Shown: in pieces, positions 37,847 to 49,965 of the stretch
How the letters are laid out: each line of letters begins with the position of its first letter
Numbering within the stretch: position 1 is the first letter of the stretch
NCBI GenBank assembly: GCA_028554755.1
Contig: JAPTOF010000007.1
Span: 4,310,001-4,374,000, forward strand
DNA: 64,000 bases
From: Cordia subcordata
Taxonomy: Eukaryota; Streptophyta; Magnoliopsida; Boraginales; Cordiaceae
Direction: 5' to 3'
Notes under the pieces: generated by a model
Told to the model about the DNA's origin: nothing
Database searches by the model: none
Seen by the model: only the letters and a program-made list of their open reading frames with translations
Made by a program: the position numbers and the translations under genes

Positions 37847-39969
37847 TTAAAAAAAAAAACTATTCTCATAAACATTACCTGATCTGAGACCTTGCAACCA
37901 ATTCCTAGTGCAAAGGAAAGCTTCAAAATTTTTGAATAACAAAGAGCTTCTATATTTGTTAAGAATTCTCCCACCGATACTAAAAGAAGATTCAGAGGCA
38001 ATGGTTGTTATAGGAATGCTTAACAAAGCACGAACCATGAATGCAAGTTGTGGATACCGACTTTTCTTTTTCTTTCAAAGCTCCAACACGCCTAAATTTG
38101 CATGAAGCTTACAGTCAAGTCTAGGCTCATCCAAGTGCAATTCTAATTCACTCTTGCCATTTCTCTCAACACTTTAACTCCCAAATAAATCAAACTCCTA
38201 ATCAAACATAAAAGCAACATAAAAGTTATAATTGGAACAAATAATTTCATAAATAATAAGGTAATTATAAAAATACTTACATCAAACAAATCCTCTTCTG
38301 CTTTTCCAATGGCATGTGATCCACTGTTAGTTTCAAGGGATGATAAAGATGGGTATGTCGTCGTATCTTGATGGCAAGAACTGTTTTGATATTCTTGAAA
38401 CAACTGCTTTAACTTGTTTTTGACAAGGTATGTCTTTTTTGAAGCAGTGAGAGGGTCTGTCTTAGTGAAAAACCATAAAAAAATATCAAATTTCAAGAGA
38501 GGATCAAACACAACCCCAAATGAAAGCACCAAAGTGTATTCTTCTAAATATTTGTCAAACTTCTCCATCATGCTTGTCGCCATGCTTCTAAGCAAAGAAT
38601 CATCACATGACTTGTACTTCAACAAAAGACATTGAATGTGCCACACATTCATGATATACAAGTTAGATGTTGGATGTTTTGAATCCGAGAACAAATTAGT
38701 AATGTCATTGAAAGGCTCCAAGAATTCACATATTTTCTCTCCTCTTGTCCATTCCTCATCCGATAAACCATAGTTATAATGGTTATAAAAAATTTTGTAA
38801 ATGAGAAAAGGTGGCATGATACCGAAGGGCACTATTAAGCATTAAATATATTGAATTCCAATGCATAGACATATCCAAGCGAAGACCACTTGAAGCATCT
38901 AATTTAGCAACTTCACACACTCCAAAAAAGTTCTCATTTAACCTTCTGTACCACGCACATATTTGACACTTCCCTAATTTTATGCAATGCACCACTTACG
39001 ACTTTCAAACCATCTTGAACAATAAGATTCAGGACATGGGCACAACATCTTATATGAAAGAATTATCTATCACACAACAAATTATTTTGCAACTTGAGTG
39101 CATTGATCAATCTGTCTTGCATATTGTCATTTGCAAATGCATTGTCCAATGTGATAGAAAAGATTTTATCTTCAATCTCCCATTCTTTCAATAAAGATAA
39201 AATCTTTTAGGCTAACTCAGCCCTACTATATGGAGGAGGCATGTGATAAAATGACAAAATCTTACAATTCAATTGCTAATTATCATCTACATAATGTGCA
39301 GTAATACAAAGACAACCCTCACTAGTACAAGCAGTCCACAAATTAGTTGTCAAGCATATTCTACTACGAACTTTAGCTAAATCTTCCTTTAGTTTTGCTT
39401 TCTCTCTATTATAAATTTTCAACAAATCAGATTTAGTTGTGTTCCTAGAGACACATTTTACTTCTGGGTTCAAATAAATAAGAACATCCCGGTGACCTTC
39501 ATCGCCATTGCAAAAGGATAATTATGCTTGATCATAACAATGGCTTGTTTCTCACGGAAAACACTTTGAGTTATTTTCTAGAGTGTATCTTCCCTTCTGC
39601 TTCAAGAAGCATTTGACAAATATCTATATAAGCATGCATTGGACAAACTTCTATATGCTTGCTTAAATTAGAAGTTCCATGGCTTCTATCTCCAACCACA
39701 TAAACCTTTTTACACCTATTGCAAGCTGCCCTTTCTTTTCCATCCTCTAATTTACCTATTTTAGTAAAATAACTTCAACACTTAGAAGTTTGACATCGAG
39801 GCCTTTTTATAGCAGATTTGCTAGAAATGTTAGTTGCATTTACACTTGGTGCATTAATCATATCCTCTTCTATCACCTCTCTTAAATCATCATCTAATTT
39901 CATATTGAAATGTTGTTCATTATTCACACTGTCAATTTCTAACTCCATTGCTCCAACCAATGCAATCAA
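37847..39969 (-). pseudogene. RICESLEEPER-type hAT transposase, broken
   Basis: Minus-strand pieces in order: an acidic N-terminus (39969-39775) ending in an in-frame stop, then a BED zinc finger (AACNRCKKVYVV, GTSNLSKHIEVCP) near 39740-39640; the catalytic-core start RSRICLTTNLWTACTSEG and ITAHYVDDN (39473-39276); the long central piece with FLEPFNDITNLFS, SNLYIMNVW and FDPLLKFDIFLW (about 38800-38145); and the hAT dimerisation region [26 protein letters not shown] (near 38030-37960). The order and motifs are those of plant zinc-finger-BED transposases related to domesticated DAYSLEEPER/RICESLEEPER proteins. Several stops and frameshifts show it is not functional, so this is a transposon and not a domesticated gene. 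Confidence 0.88.
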
Positions 39970-40453
39970 TCACCAAAAAGAAAAATTCCCAACTGTAAAA
40001 TAGAACATATAGTTTTAAGCAACTATCTATGCAATTGCAAATCTATTATTGAAATTAAGCCAATAAGCACAAACATTTTTGCCCATTGTAAAAGGAGTTT
40101 TTTTTTCCAAGTAAAAAAGAAATAGTTGGGAAGACTAAAGAAATCGAGGCACTCAAACACTTTCAAGAGTTACAGACTCTTCCACAAAGATTTCAATATC
40201 CTCTTTAGGTATTACTTTGTATTATTTTCTTTATTTTCACATCATTTGCACATCAAATATACATGTGTGTTTATGCATCATCAATTATCAAATATGAAAA
40301 AAATTCTCATCATTATTCCAGAAAACCCCAACAACCTAAAAACCCCCAAATCTTTAAACCCTCCAAGCATGCATGAAAAACAACCAAAATGATCACTATT
40401 TTCTAAAGAAAAAAAAGTAAAAGTATTAGATCCCACTACCCAATTCTTCAAGC

Positions 40454-40870
40454 TTGGCCTCTCTTCTGATAACGATGCCATGGGGCGTGTTATTAAGTTC
40501 AACACCATTTTTTACCAGTGACTTAAACTATGTATTAAAAGCTTTTGAGACTCTACCTAAACCAGATGCCTTCTTCTACAAGGCCATCATCAGAGGCCAT
40601 ATACAGTACCCCAACCCATCCAAGATTTGTATTAAACTATACAGCGACATGATACAAGAAGCAGTTATACCAAACAAGTTTACTTTCCCTCCTCTCGTTA
40701 GAGCTTGCTGCAATGATAATGCTATCCAAGAAGGCAAACAAGTGCATGTCCATGTGATAAAGTATAGGTACAGTTCCGATGTTTTTTCACAAAACAATTT
40801 GATGTTTTTTCTTGGACTACTTTGATCAGTGGGTATGCCCAACGGGGACATGTTGATGAATTGACAAACA
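40454..40870 (+). pseudogene. Pentatricopeptide-repeat (PPR) gene fragment inside the hAT element
   Basis: The frame contains FETLPKPDAFFYKAIIRG, then IKLYSDMIQEAVIPNKFTFP and PLVRACC, then EGKQVHVHVIKYRYSSDVF. This is the pattern of PLS-type plant PPR proteins (two-residue changes aside) that edit or process organelle RNA. After QNNL the frame shifts, and the next readable piece, DVFSWTTLISGYAQRGHVDE, belongs about one repeat further on, so one segment was deleted. Only about three repeats remain, without an organelle transit peptide or C-terminal domain. It lies between the hAT transposase and the right terminal repeat, in opposite orientation, so the element probably captured it from a host gene. 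Confidence 0.75.
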
Positions 40871-41474
40871 CAGAGGAATACAAAAAAAGAAAAAGAAAAG
40901 AAAAATGTTAAAAATCCAAAAATGAAAAAGAAAAGAACATGCACCAAGATTTTCAGATCTAAAAGATGAAGTTGCTAGCTCTACTTTTCCCCTCGCCTCT
41001 TCGTGCCTGCATCAACCAATAAACGTCACTCGTGCTCCGAACTCCGATCAGTTGATAACTGAGGTGAGATGATGATGATGGTCGATGGCTGTTGTTTAAT
41101 CTTTTTTACTTTTGTTTTTGTTTTTTTTTTTTTTTTGGGAGCTTGGATCTTATGGTCGAATATGGCTGCTGTGCCTATAAGGCTATAAAGTGTGATCATA
41201 AGAAAAAATTAAGTAGGGTTTCAACTTTAAGCTTATATATATTTCAAAAAGAAAAAAAAAAAGACATTCGTCGGTCACCCATATAATTTGCCCTTTACAC
41301 GGATTGGGTATGGTCCACTTATTTGCTTAGTGGGTTGCAAAATATTAAATCCCAATATTTTATTTTTGCGGGTTTCTTGACCCGCTTTGCCAGCTCTAAT
41401 ACTGAACATAATTACACACCTTCACACTCAAAATACACACTGCACATAAATCCCATACACTACATGTATTACGT

Positions 41475-41915
41475 GGACTACGTAACTTATTATCTTTATC
41501 TTTTTAATCTTTAAATTGGAGATATTTTTGAAATATAGCTTAAGATTATTGGGAATCTTAAGTTTAAACCAAACGTGACAAGTAAATATTTCTGAAAATT
41601 ATCCTTAATTTTCTCATAAATACATTTAGCATGCCAGACAACTTTATCAATATTCCCAAAAAATCATATGCACTGGAATGTGATTCCAAGGGTAAAAAAT
41701 TATTCCACGAACTAAACATCTCCTAAAAAACATGTATCATTAGGACAAAAAGTACTTTTACTCCCATAAACTGGCATACATATACCAACAAGTCACCTTC
41801 TCTTACAACCTTCCTTTAATTTTGTTAAAAGAAAAAAAAAAAGAAAAAACCTTTCTTTGAGCCGTCAGTACTTTTCTAAAAAGGGACCTCGCATTTAAAA
41901 ATTTATACTATATTA
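41475..41915. other. Short AT-rich spacer, nothing recognised
   Basis: It lies between the hAT element and the LINE and shows no gene, repeat family or element end that I can identify. Confidence 0.35.
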
Positions 41916-41919
41916 ATTA

Positions 41920-44400
41920 ATTGTAAATTTCCCCTTTGTGGTCCCAAGGAACAAATGCCATGCCTGATAATTGCTCGACTATAACAAATAAGGCATTTGA
42001 ATTTGCTTTCACCACTGTACATTCTGGTTTGGCTCTCTCCTTTGAATTGGTGTTGACACCATCTACAAAATAAGACTTTAGCCTTTCTTGGGTTCATGTT
42101 GTTACCTAGTGTGTCGTTTAGATCCCAATATTCATTAATCATCTTTAATGATGTCATGGCAATCTGGGGAGACTGGGGAATTACTTCTTCAAATATAGAT
42201 ACATTTTTTGGCTTCCAACTTTGCTAGCTGCAAATCATTAAGCTCGTTTCCACTTACTGTCTGGAGATTCTCGTTTTTGCAAAATTGTCAATAACTTCAC
42301 AGAACCACCTGATAATGTTCATGGTATTAACATCAGGTACTCTAATCTGCAGTGTGCATAGACTCTAAGTCATCTTACTGAAATTGCATCAAAGCAGGAT
42401 GCGCTCGATAGATTCCACAGGTTCACCACAAAGTTTACAAGACGAGTCAGCAGCACGTTTCCGTTTCACTTTATTTTCTTTTGTTGGAAGTGCATCTTTT
42501 GTCACTCTCCAACAAAAGTGCTTGAATTTTGATAGCACCTTTGAGTTCTAGATGTGTTTCCAAAATTTTGGGAAAATTATGCAAACTCTTAGCGTACCTT
42601 GAATTCTCCACCTTTCTCACTTGATTTTTTGCTATCCAGTATCCACTTTTAACTTGATACAACCCATCCTTTGTGTGAAGCCATACAATTCTATCATTGG
42701 TCTCTATTGAAAGAATGAAGGTCGAAAGTATTCTTGTCTGTGGAAACCATTGTCTAATGACTTCGGTTTTTCATTGCTTCAAGTTAGTATCAATAAGATC
42801 AGCAAATTTCTAAATATCATAATCTGGAGGTCGCAGGATGTTTCTTACATTTCCAAGCCAAGGATCTTTCCAAACATTGATATTAGTACCATTCCTGATA
42901 ACCCATTTTGCTCCCATTTTAATCAAATCCCTTCTTTTTATTATGCTTTTCCAAGCCCATGATCATGAAGCCTCTGCTTTGCATACCAAAAAAATCTTCC
43001 TTTGGGTGATAGATGGCCTTAATGATCCTGGCGGTTAAGGAATCTGGATTTTGCAAGAGTTTCCAAGCTTGTACAACTAGTAACGCACAATTATCTCTTC
43101 AAAATGTTTAAATCCAAGTCCACCATTTGCTTTTAGACTTGTAACCTTATCTCACCTCATCCAATGAATCCTGTTATTTGTTCCGGAATTCTACCCAAAT
43201 TTTGCAATTCTTGAGCAAATCACTTTGCACACTGATTTGGGAAATTGGAGTATTGACATTGCATAAGTTGGGATTGCCTGGAATATTGCTTTAATCAACA
43301 CTTCTTTGCCTTCCTCTGATAAGAGCATATGTTTCCATCCCTCAATCTTTGAAAGAATTCTGTGAATCCAATTAATGGCTTGTTTTTTGGATTTCCCCCA
43401 AGATGTTGGAAGGCCAAGATATTTGCTAAGATTGTCCAATTCATTCATCCTCAATCTCTTGCAAACTTCAAGTCTTTTGTTTATGGGAGTATTAGCACTA
43501 AATACTACACTTGGTTTGTTAAGATCAATGGTTTGGCTTGTAGCAAAACCATACAAATAAAGCAAATTTTTTAGAGTATCAATTTTCATGTAATTTGCAC
43601 GAATGAAGAACAATAAATCATTAGCAAACAAAAGGTGTGTGAGAATTGGTCCATTCATTGCAATCTTAAATCCTTTGAGTAGGCTTCAATTAACTCTTGT
43701 TCTCCAAAAGCATACTTAAGGCTTCAGTGATTAGTGCAAAAATAAAAGGTGAAATGGGATCACCTTGACAAATACCTCTAGATGGAGTAATAATGAGTTG
43801 AGGAACACCATTAACAACCATCGAGTAGGTAACCGTGGTGATACATTTCATAATCCAATTGAGCTAAGTAGGGTGGAAACCAAATTTTGTTAAGCATTCG
43901 TTCAAGGAAATCTCACTCCACTTGGTTGTATGCCTTATCCATGTCAACTTTTGGAGCCGCTTCATAAATACTCCCATTCTTCTTCCTTTTGAGATAATGA
44001 GCCACTTCTTGCACAATTAAGATGTTATCTTGAATGACACGACCTAAAATGAATGCACATTGCTTAGGAGAAATAATAAGATCCATAATGGGTTTAAGTC
44101 AAAGAGTTAGGATTTTGGAGATGATCTTATATAGGACATTGGCACAACAAATTGGTCTATATTGGGACATATTTGAAGGATTGGAGATTTTTGGGACAAG
44201 AGTAATGAGAGTATGGTTGAAATCTTTATGGATTGAACCACCCCTAAAGAACTCTTTGACTGCATTACAAACATCTTCGCCAACAATCTCCCAAAATTTG
44301 TGATAGAAGAGCCCGATTAGACCATCGGGTCCAAGTGCCTTGTCCGCGCCAATACTAAGAGCAGCAATCCAGATCTCCTTAATATATTATAACGGAAGGC
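41920..44400 (-). mobile_element. 5'-truncated LINE retrotransposon with broken reverse transcriptase
   Basis: On the minus strand, from 44340 downward, pieces read IGPDGLIGLFYHKFW, HTLITLVPKISNPSNMSQYR, RPICCANVLYKIISKIL, then MDKAYNQVEWDFLERML. They are followed at 43658-43191 by LTHLLFANDLLFF (canonical LINE catalytic motif FADD, here FAND), NLSKYLGLPTSWGKSKK and GKEVLIKAIFQAIPTYAMS. These are standard plant L1-type reverse transcriptase blocks in the usual order. Zinc-binding and RNase H-like remnants (DGVNTNSKERAKPE) follow to about 41920. Stops, frameshifts and the FAND change make it inactive. The endonuclease domain is missing. Confidence 0.88.
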
Positions 44401-44455
44401 CCTGAATCATGTTAAATGTTAATCATTATGAAGTTCGAGAGTCTACAACATTTTA

Positions 44456-44677
44456 GGAACCCGTTTGCATTAATATTTTGTTTTAACAGAAATGCACTTT
44501 CATGAAAAAAATTCTATTTCTTTTTCACTATAAATATCTCGATTATTTTTTTCCTAAAAAAAGACCAAAACTATGAAAAAAAAAAAAAAAGAAATCCAAT
44601 TGCAAACTTTTCTAAAATTCAAAAATTTTAATTTATCCAAAAAAAAACTTTCTTAAAAAGTCAATCCAAACAAGCAC
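44456..44677. mobile_element. Small MITE with TTA target duplication
   Basis: The left end is GGAACCCGTTTGCATTAA and the right end, reverse-complemented, is GTGCTTGTTTGGATTGAC. TTA flanks both sides (44453-44455 and 44678-44680). The interior is A/T runs. The right end belongs to the same type as those at 19323 and 52656, and the TTA duplication suggests a PIF/Harbinger origin. Confidence 0.6.
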
Positions 44678-44680
44678 TTA

Positions 44681-45472
44681 ATTTGTTGCAACAAAAAGCC
44701 CTCGCTTGGGTTTCATCCACCTCCTCCTTTTGGGTACATTTGAAGGCTGAAAATGGAATAGTCGAACAAGGAAATATCTTTTCATCTTTAATTTGCAACA
44801 ACACATATAAATGATAATGGAAATAGAATCAACATAAAATGAAAAGCCACAGCATCTAGAGGCACAATGCTTTAAAATTGTTCCCAAGTTCCAGATTCTG
44901 CTACCCAAAGGGTTAATGTCACAAGGCTCGAGACTTCATAAATATCTCCTTTTTTGGTTCCCAGCAACTACAACCACTTCACCCTACAAAGATTCTAGTT
45001 GGTGCAAGACGGTATATCTCTCAACACTTCCAACACTTGTTCGTGTTGGAGACGATAAATAAATTTAATTATACACTCTCCAAAAACTTAGACAAAATGC
45101 TGCACATCCAGTTACTACCATCTGCTCAATCATGTAAGCTGCATGTTAAGCATCCGGGGTCTGGGGGGGGCAAAATCTGTTGAACGACAAACCGATGCTC
45201 TAAATAATGGCTAACAGAAAAGAATAAGGATTAAGAGACAAATGGATACAACAATAAAAATGGCATTTACAATTACCAGTGATGTGAAAACAGTAGTACA
45301 CTCTAGAGACGCGTAAGGTTTGTCATTCAGAAACTTCTGAAAGATTTTGGACTGAGAAATTGAAGTGAAATCTTCTCTGAGAAATGCTATCTCCACTTGC
45401 TTACATAAACAAGTTTGTTTCTTGGGAGTGTACAAGTTAAACGACAGGTTACACATCAACTTCACCGACTTC
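44681..45472. other. 3' flank of the YrdC gene
   Basis: Probably includes the 3' untranslated region of the minus-strand YrdC gene. A G-run lies near 45160-45168. Minus-strand frames here (44678-44908, 45211-45540) are extensions or random and are not called. Confidence 0.4.
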
Positions 45473-48400
45473 TCAAGTGGTGCTTCTGTCTTCCAGCAAA
45501 GAGTGTCTCTCGAGGATTGCAACTGTCTCCTCCTTGGCACTAAAAGTTAAAAAGGAAAGCAATCAGAATTACATATTACACAGGTGCCATAATAAATCTT
45601 TAAGGTCTAACACAAAATTGTGACAAATCTTTAAGGTCCAGGGGAGAGAGTGTTTGCAACATAATAGGATCAACAAACCGCTCTCTCCCAAAGAAGAAAA
45701 AAGGAAAAAAAAAAACATGGTGGTAAGAAAAACATCAAACAGTAATAGTTAAGAATCATCATATTTAAGGTCAATCTGGTTACAGAAGGAACCATTTAAG
45801 TGGTAATATTTTCTGTGAGAGTCAACCCTAGAAATTTCCAGAGTTATAACAGAATCATATAAACAATATGCATGCAACATGGCCATGTTTTTCTTGTTTT
45901 TTCCCTTTCTGACTGAGATATATAATCCAAGAGTTTCAGCAAAATTAGCTTGCACTTTAAGTACAGGATCAGGCAGATGAACATCAGGACCGTACGTCAA
46001 ACCTCAATTGGTCCATGAAACTTCCAGCATTCTAGTAAAGACATCAGATGCACATAACAAGCACCACAAGGTAGCATATCGAATACCTCTAGTGCCATTT
46101 AAACATCCACTATTAGAATAAAATAACCATTAAAATAGTATATCAAAAATCATAAATCATGTCATATTAAGATGATTATGAAATGATTAAGCATATACCA
46201 CGATTTTAAATGATTATGAAATGATCAAGCACATACCATGATTTTCCACAACAATATCTTTTATACTTGAGATGATTATGACATGATTGTGATGCCTTCT
46301 ATTATATTCGTTCATATATTCCTCCACCAGCCCTTCCAACTCCAAGCTTTCACAAAATAATGATAGCACAGCATCTATGTAACTCTGATGCGAGTAATTT
46401 TAAAGATTACCTGCCAGGTCGAAGAATCTTGTACTTCCCAATCTTAGTTAGATCCACAACAGTTGATCCTGCACGCCCTGACGGTAGAACACCACCATCA
46501 TAGATATATGCACAATGCTCCCAGAGGTTCTCGAAATCTCCGATATCAACGCTGCTAGGCTGCCCACTGAGGTTTGCACTAGTAAGGGCCAAGGCGCTTC
46601 CAGAACCACGAGCAACTACCCTAATAAAATTACAGTCAGGCACTCGAACTCCTATGCTGTCCAATCCAGGGTTCAAAGACTTCTCAAGGATACTTGATTC
46701 CCCTGCATGATATCACAATTAAATCATTTCTATCACATAAAGGTGCCCGAGTAATATTAAAATTAGTTGGTTTCGAGCCAAGAATTGAAACAATGCGATG
46801 TCTGCAAATGGTGAGAGTGAGCAACTACCCTCAATAGTCACATGCGACACTTTCTGCAATTAAAAAAAATAGAGAATTGCGGCATATCACCATATCAGAT
46901 GCTACATGAGACACTTGAAGAGGAAAACTTTAACCGGCTTTCAGTTTAAGTAACAAAGTTCCAATGCATAATCTTTTTTTTATCCTTTTAACATAAACCT
47001 TCAATATAGCAAACCAAATTCGTGGACTACTAACCTCGCCTTAGCACCACGGTTACAGGCCCAGGAAGGAGACTCTCAAGCAACCCAAGAGGCAAATGGG
47101 CAGTGTCAGCAAAGCATTTTATGTCTTCAGCATCCCCAACACAGATTGCAAGAGGACTTGTGTGTTTACGACCTTTGATCTCATAAATCCTATTAACTGC
47201 TTCTGCAGAACTGCAGCACCCACCAACTAAAGTGAGCCAAGGGTTCACAAAATATATAAAATACAATAGGCCTAACCTAGTAAAATAAAATTACACAAGG
47301 GAGCAGCAATTTGAAACGAAAAACAGGAAAATTCTGCATTCTCTTGTTTATATAAAGAACTCAAATTCAAAAACAAGAGTTCTAACACTACCATCAGATA
47401 TCTAAGAGTTATGTATCATCTTCATACATAGTATGTACATAAGACTATTACAAGAATGGAAGCATAATAAATCCCCAAGACAACAGTATCTTGTTCATTC
47501 AGTTATGGCAAGGATTCTATGTCATTTTGTTAGGCAAAATTTATATGATGGGGTTGAATTACAACTAATTGACATGGTAAATTCAGATATATACATTAGC
47601 AAGAAAGGGTAAAACAAACACTTCATCAGCAATTTTGAGACATATTATTGAAGGAGTTCCTTCATGAGACTAATAACTATAGATATAAATGACAATAAAA
47701 TTCTAAATATTATTTCAAAGTTCCTCCACGAGAGAGAGTAAATATCAACAGGAATCAATCGACATAAAGCATTTGAATGAGTCAAAACACCATGCTTAAG
47801 AGCAGAGAACAAACTCAAGTGTCATGGTCTCTTTTCAAGGTCTTATTTCCCAAGAAAGTCAACTTTTCCTTGTAAGTTTTAGTTTATATATACAGAAAAA
47901 TGTGTCAATGGAGCACATCACATAGTAAAGAGATTTTGCAGTTTACTACACATTTTTCAACCAAGTGCAAACTATTTGGTCATCAATGAGCATTCATTTT
48001 TAAGATCTTCAAATCTGTTTCGACATGTAGAATAGCTTAAATGAGCAACCTCGTTTAGTCTTTCATCTCTTTGAGAATAAATTCAAAATTTCAAGATAAA
48101 TTGAATCAATTATTAGCATGATAAATTAGAGCATCATGCTAGTCAAGATTTTTGAAGGTATAGACAGTTAGGCGAGTTAGAATTTGTGAAATTTGATTAC
48201 TGTAGTTGGAACTGCAGAGTCCCTTTCACTAATATTTTCCAATTAAAAGTGATTAATTTTCTTGTTTTGCATATGAGGGACAAAAGCTTATAATGATTAA
48301 AGCAAGTTATGAACAAATATTCAAGATGTCTAACGTAGTATCAACTTAAAACTTAAATGTATCAACTTAAACTTTGGATTTCAAAAGAACTGCACTTCAA

Positions 48401-49095
48401 CAGCGAAAAATCTAAATCCCAATTCAAAACAGACCATGGCTGTTACAGAAGCCACCCTAAGCATCAGGTTTTCATGTCAGTCAATTCCAGAAATCAACTA
48501 CAAAAGAATAATGCCCTCCAGATAACTAGATTTTTCTGTTAAATTCTAGTCTCTGAACCAACATTTTAGTTCACCATAACCACATAAAACCATAATTTCA
48601 AGTGTCCTAACCTAAGCATACTCACAACAAAATCTTGAGGCCACCAACAACACAATCTCCCGCACAAATGTGCACATGCACATAGGCCTCAGCTAAAATG
48701 AGATCTTTCTTAAATTTTATCAATACAACAACAAGAACAAGTAGAATAGCTTCTGTATGAAAATGCTTGAAAAGAAGAGCATACCAAGCATCACAAGCGA
48801 AGCCATAAAGGGTATCAGTCGGCACAGCTATAACCTTGCCAGCTTTGATTGCATCAACAGCCTGCCCAGCATACTCTTCTCTTGCAGGGCACACCAAACC
48901 CATCCTAGTAGTATTTTCAAGGTTCCCATTACATTTTTCGACACTACAAGCCATATTCTTCATACAAGCCCCTCTATATCCACTTCTACTATGCCAAGTA
49001 TTCAAAAATCCAATGTTTTGCACCCCTGGAAAACACAACAGCATCAAACTTAAGTTGTGTGTCTGTGTATACAACAAGTAGATAAAATGAAGCAT
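45473..49095 (-). CDS. YRDC: Threonylcarbamoyl-AMP synthase (YrdC/Sua5 family)
   Basis: Four exons: 49095-48785, 47210-47035, 46702-46411 and 45539-45473. Phases are consistent and total 281 aa from the ATG at 49095, or 237 aa from the ATG at 48963. The second start (MKNMACSVEKC) follows a possible acceptor at 49025, so the true N-terminus, perhaps a transit peptide, is uncertain. Family motifs are complete: VIAVPTDTLYGFACDA (nucleotide and threonine pocket), IKGRKHTSPLAICV with the KxR basic pair, LLPGPVTVVLRRG, GVRVPDC, ALTSANLSGQPSS, GSTVVDLT and KILRPG. It ends AKEETVAILERH as in other plant members. The enzyme makes threonylcarbamoyl-AMP from threonine, bicarbonate and ATP, the first step of t6A37 modification of ANN-decoding tRNAs. 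Intron 1 (1.57 kb) is the longest. Nothing suggests loss of function. Copies of the exon 1 start are repeated just upstream. Confidence 0.9.
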
Positions 49096-49666
49096 AAATA
49101 AACTCCAATTTCTTAAATCACATTATATACGAAAATGCACAACATGTGACATGTGGCCGAATCATCAGAAACCCCGAGATCAACAAATCAGAATTCAAAG
49201 AGGGATTCTCAGCAGCCAGTGACAGTACAACAGTAATTATTTGTGATCAGCGAGATAAATAGTCAGAATACACATAAATATACTTGGTTTAACAAGATAT
49301 ATATATATATATATAGGCTGGTGCCACGAAATCATTATGTTGTGTGTCTATACATACACATAAATGTGTCTGTGCCAACTTATACTATGCAAGAATTCAA
49401 AAATTCAACATTTCTTGCACCCAGAAAAAAATAAATAAATAAAAAATACACAGATACAAGTAATCATATTAAGTTTTACGAGCGTGCATACATAGATAGC
49501 TATATGTACATTTATAGTATGCCAGTAATACAAAAATCTGAATTATTTTCGCACCCTTCAAAAAATATACATGCGTACACACACAACATGTGTGTGTGAG
49601 TGTGTGTCCAATTCAAGCATGCCAAGAATTCAACATTTTAATATCTTTGAGCACCCAGAAAAATAA
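48985..49666. repeat. Four diverged copies of the YrdC exon start and acceptor
   Basis: Read on the minus strand, a segment of about 45-50 bp beginning TTTTCCAGGGGTGCAAAAC and ending CTTGGCATAGTAGAAG (49035-48985) recurs in altered form at about 49430-49382, 49562-49516 and 49666-49616. The shared core is GGGTGC...TTTTTGAAT...TGCAT. TG-rich pieces (GTTGTGTGTCT) lie between copies, so the unit is longer than the exon part. Only the gene-proximal copy and the one at 49562 keep an AG at the acceptor position. Confidence 0.65.
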
Positions 49667-49699
49667 ACAAAGATATTAGTATTATATTGAATTGTATGT

Positions 49700-49965
49700 G
49701 TGTGTATATGTGTGCGTAAAAGAGGGAGAGGGGACTGACAGTTAGAATAGTGGGATAGAAAGAGAGAGCTGAAGAGAGGAAAATTTCCGCCTACTTTTGA
49801 GGAAAGAATGTTGATTTTCATTAGATAATTTTTAAAGAAAAAGAAAAAACAGAAAAAGGAAAAAGCAATGGTGGTCGCGGGTGGGGGGTTTCGCGGGAGC
49901 TCTTTCGGGCGCGCCTTCGTTGGGTTTTGGGGGTGAGGTGGGAGAGGGAGGAAGGGCAGTTTTTT
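49700..49965 (-). promoter_or_regulatory. Probable leader and promoter region of the YrdC gene
   Basis: Upstream of the exon-copy repeats the sequence becomes pyrimidine-rich on the minus strand and then G+C-rich (about 49865-49935, with CGCGCC and CCCGCG). Such a patch in an AT-rich plant genome is typical of a housekeeping promoter or leader. No TATA box with good spacing can be fixed, so the transcription start is unknown. Confidence 0.4.

Larger units (their letters stand above)
37075..41398 (-). mobile_element. Complete hAT element (4,324 bp) with 8-bp target duplication
   Basis: The left end TAGAGGTGGCAAACGAG and the right end, reverse-complemented, TAGAGCTGGCAAAGCGGG are typical hAT (Ac-like) terminal repeats, followed by G+C-rich sub-terminal CGGGT/CCCG motifs. 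The flanks are ATACTGGA (37067-37074) and ATACTGAA (41399-41406), 7 of 8 matching. Inside, a BED-finger/hAT transposase runs on the minus strand (37847-39969), and a fragment of a pentatricopeptide-repeat gene lies on the plus strand between the transposase start and the right end. The transposase is broken, so the copy cannot move by itself. Confidence 0.88.

Noticed and set aside
37847..39969. hAT transposase considered as a domesticated DAYSLEEPER-type host gene
   Set aside because: It has stops and frameshifts and sits between intact terminal repeats with a target duplication.
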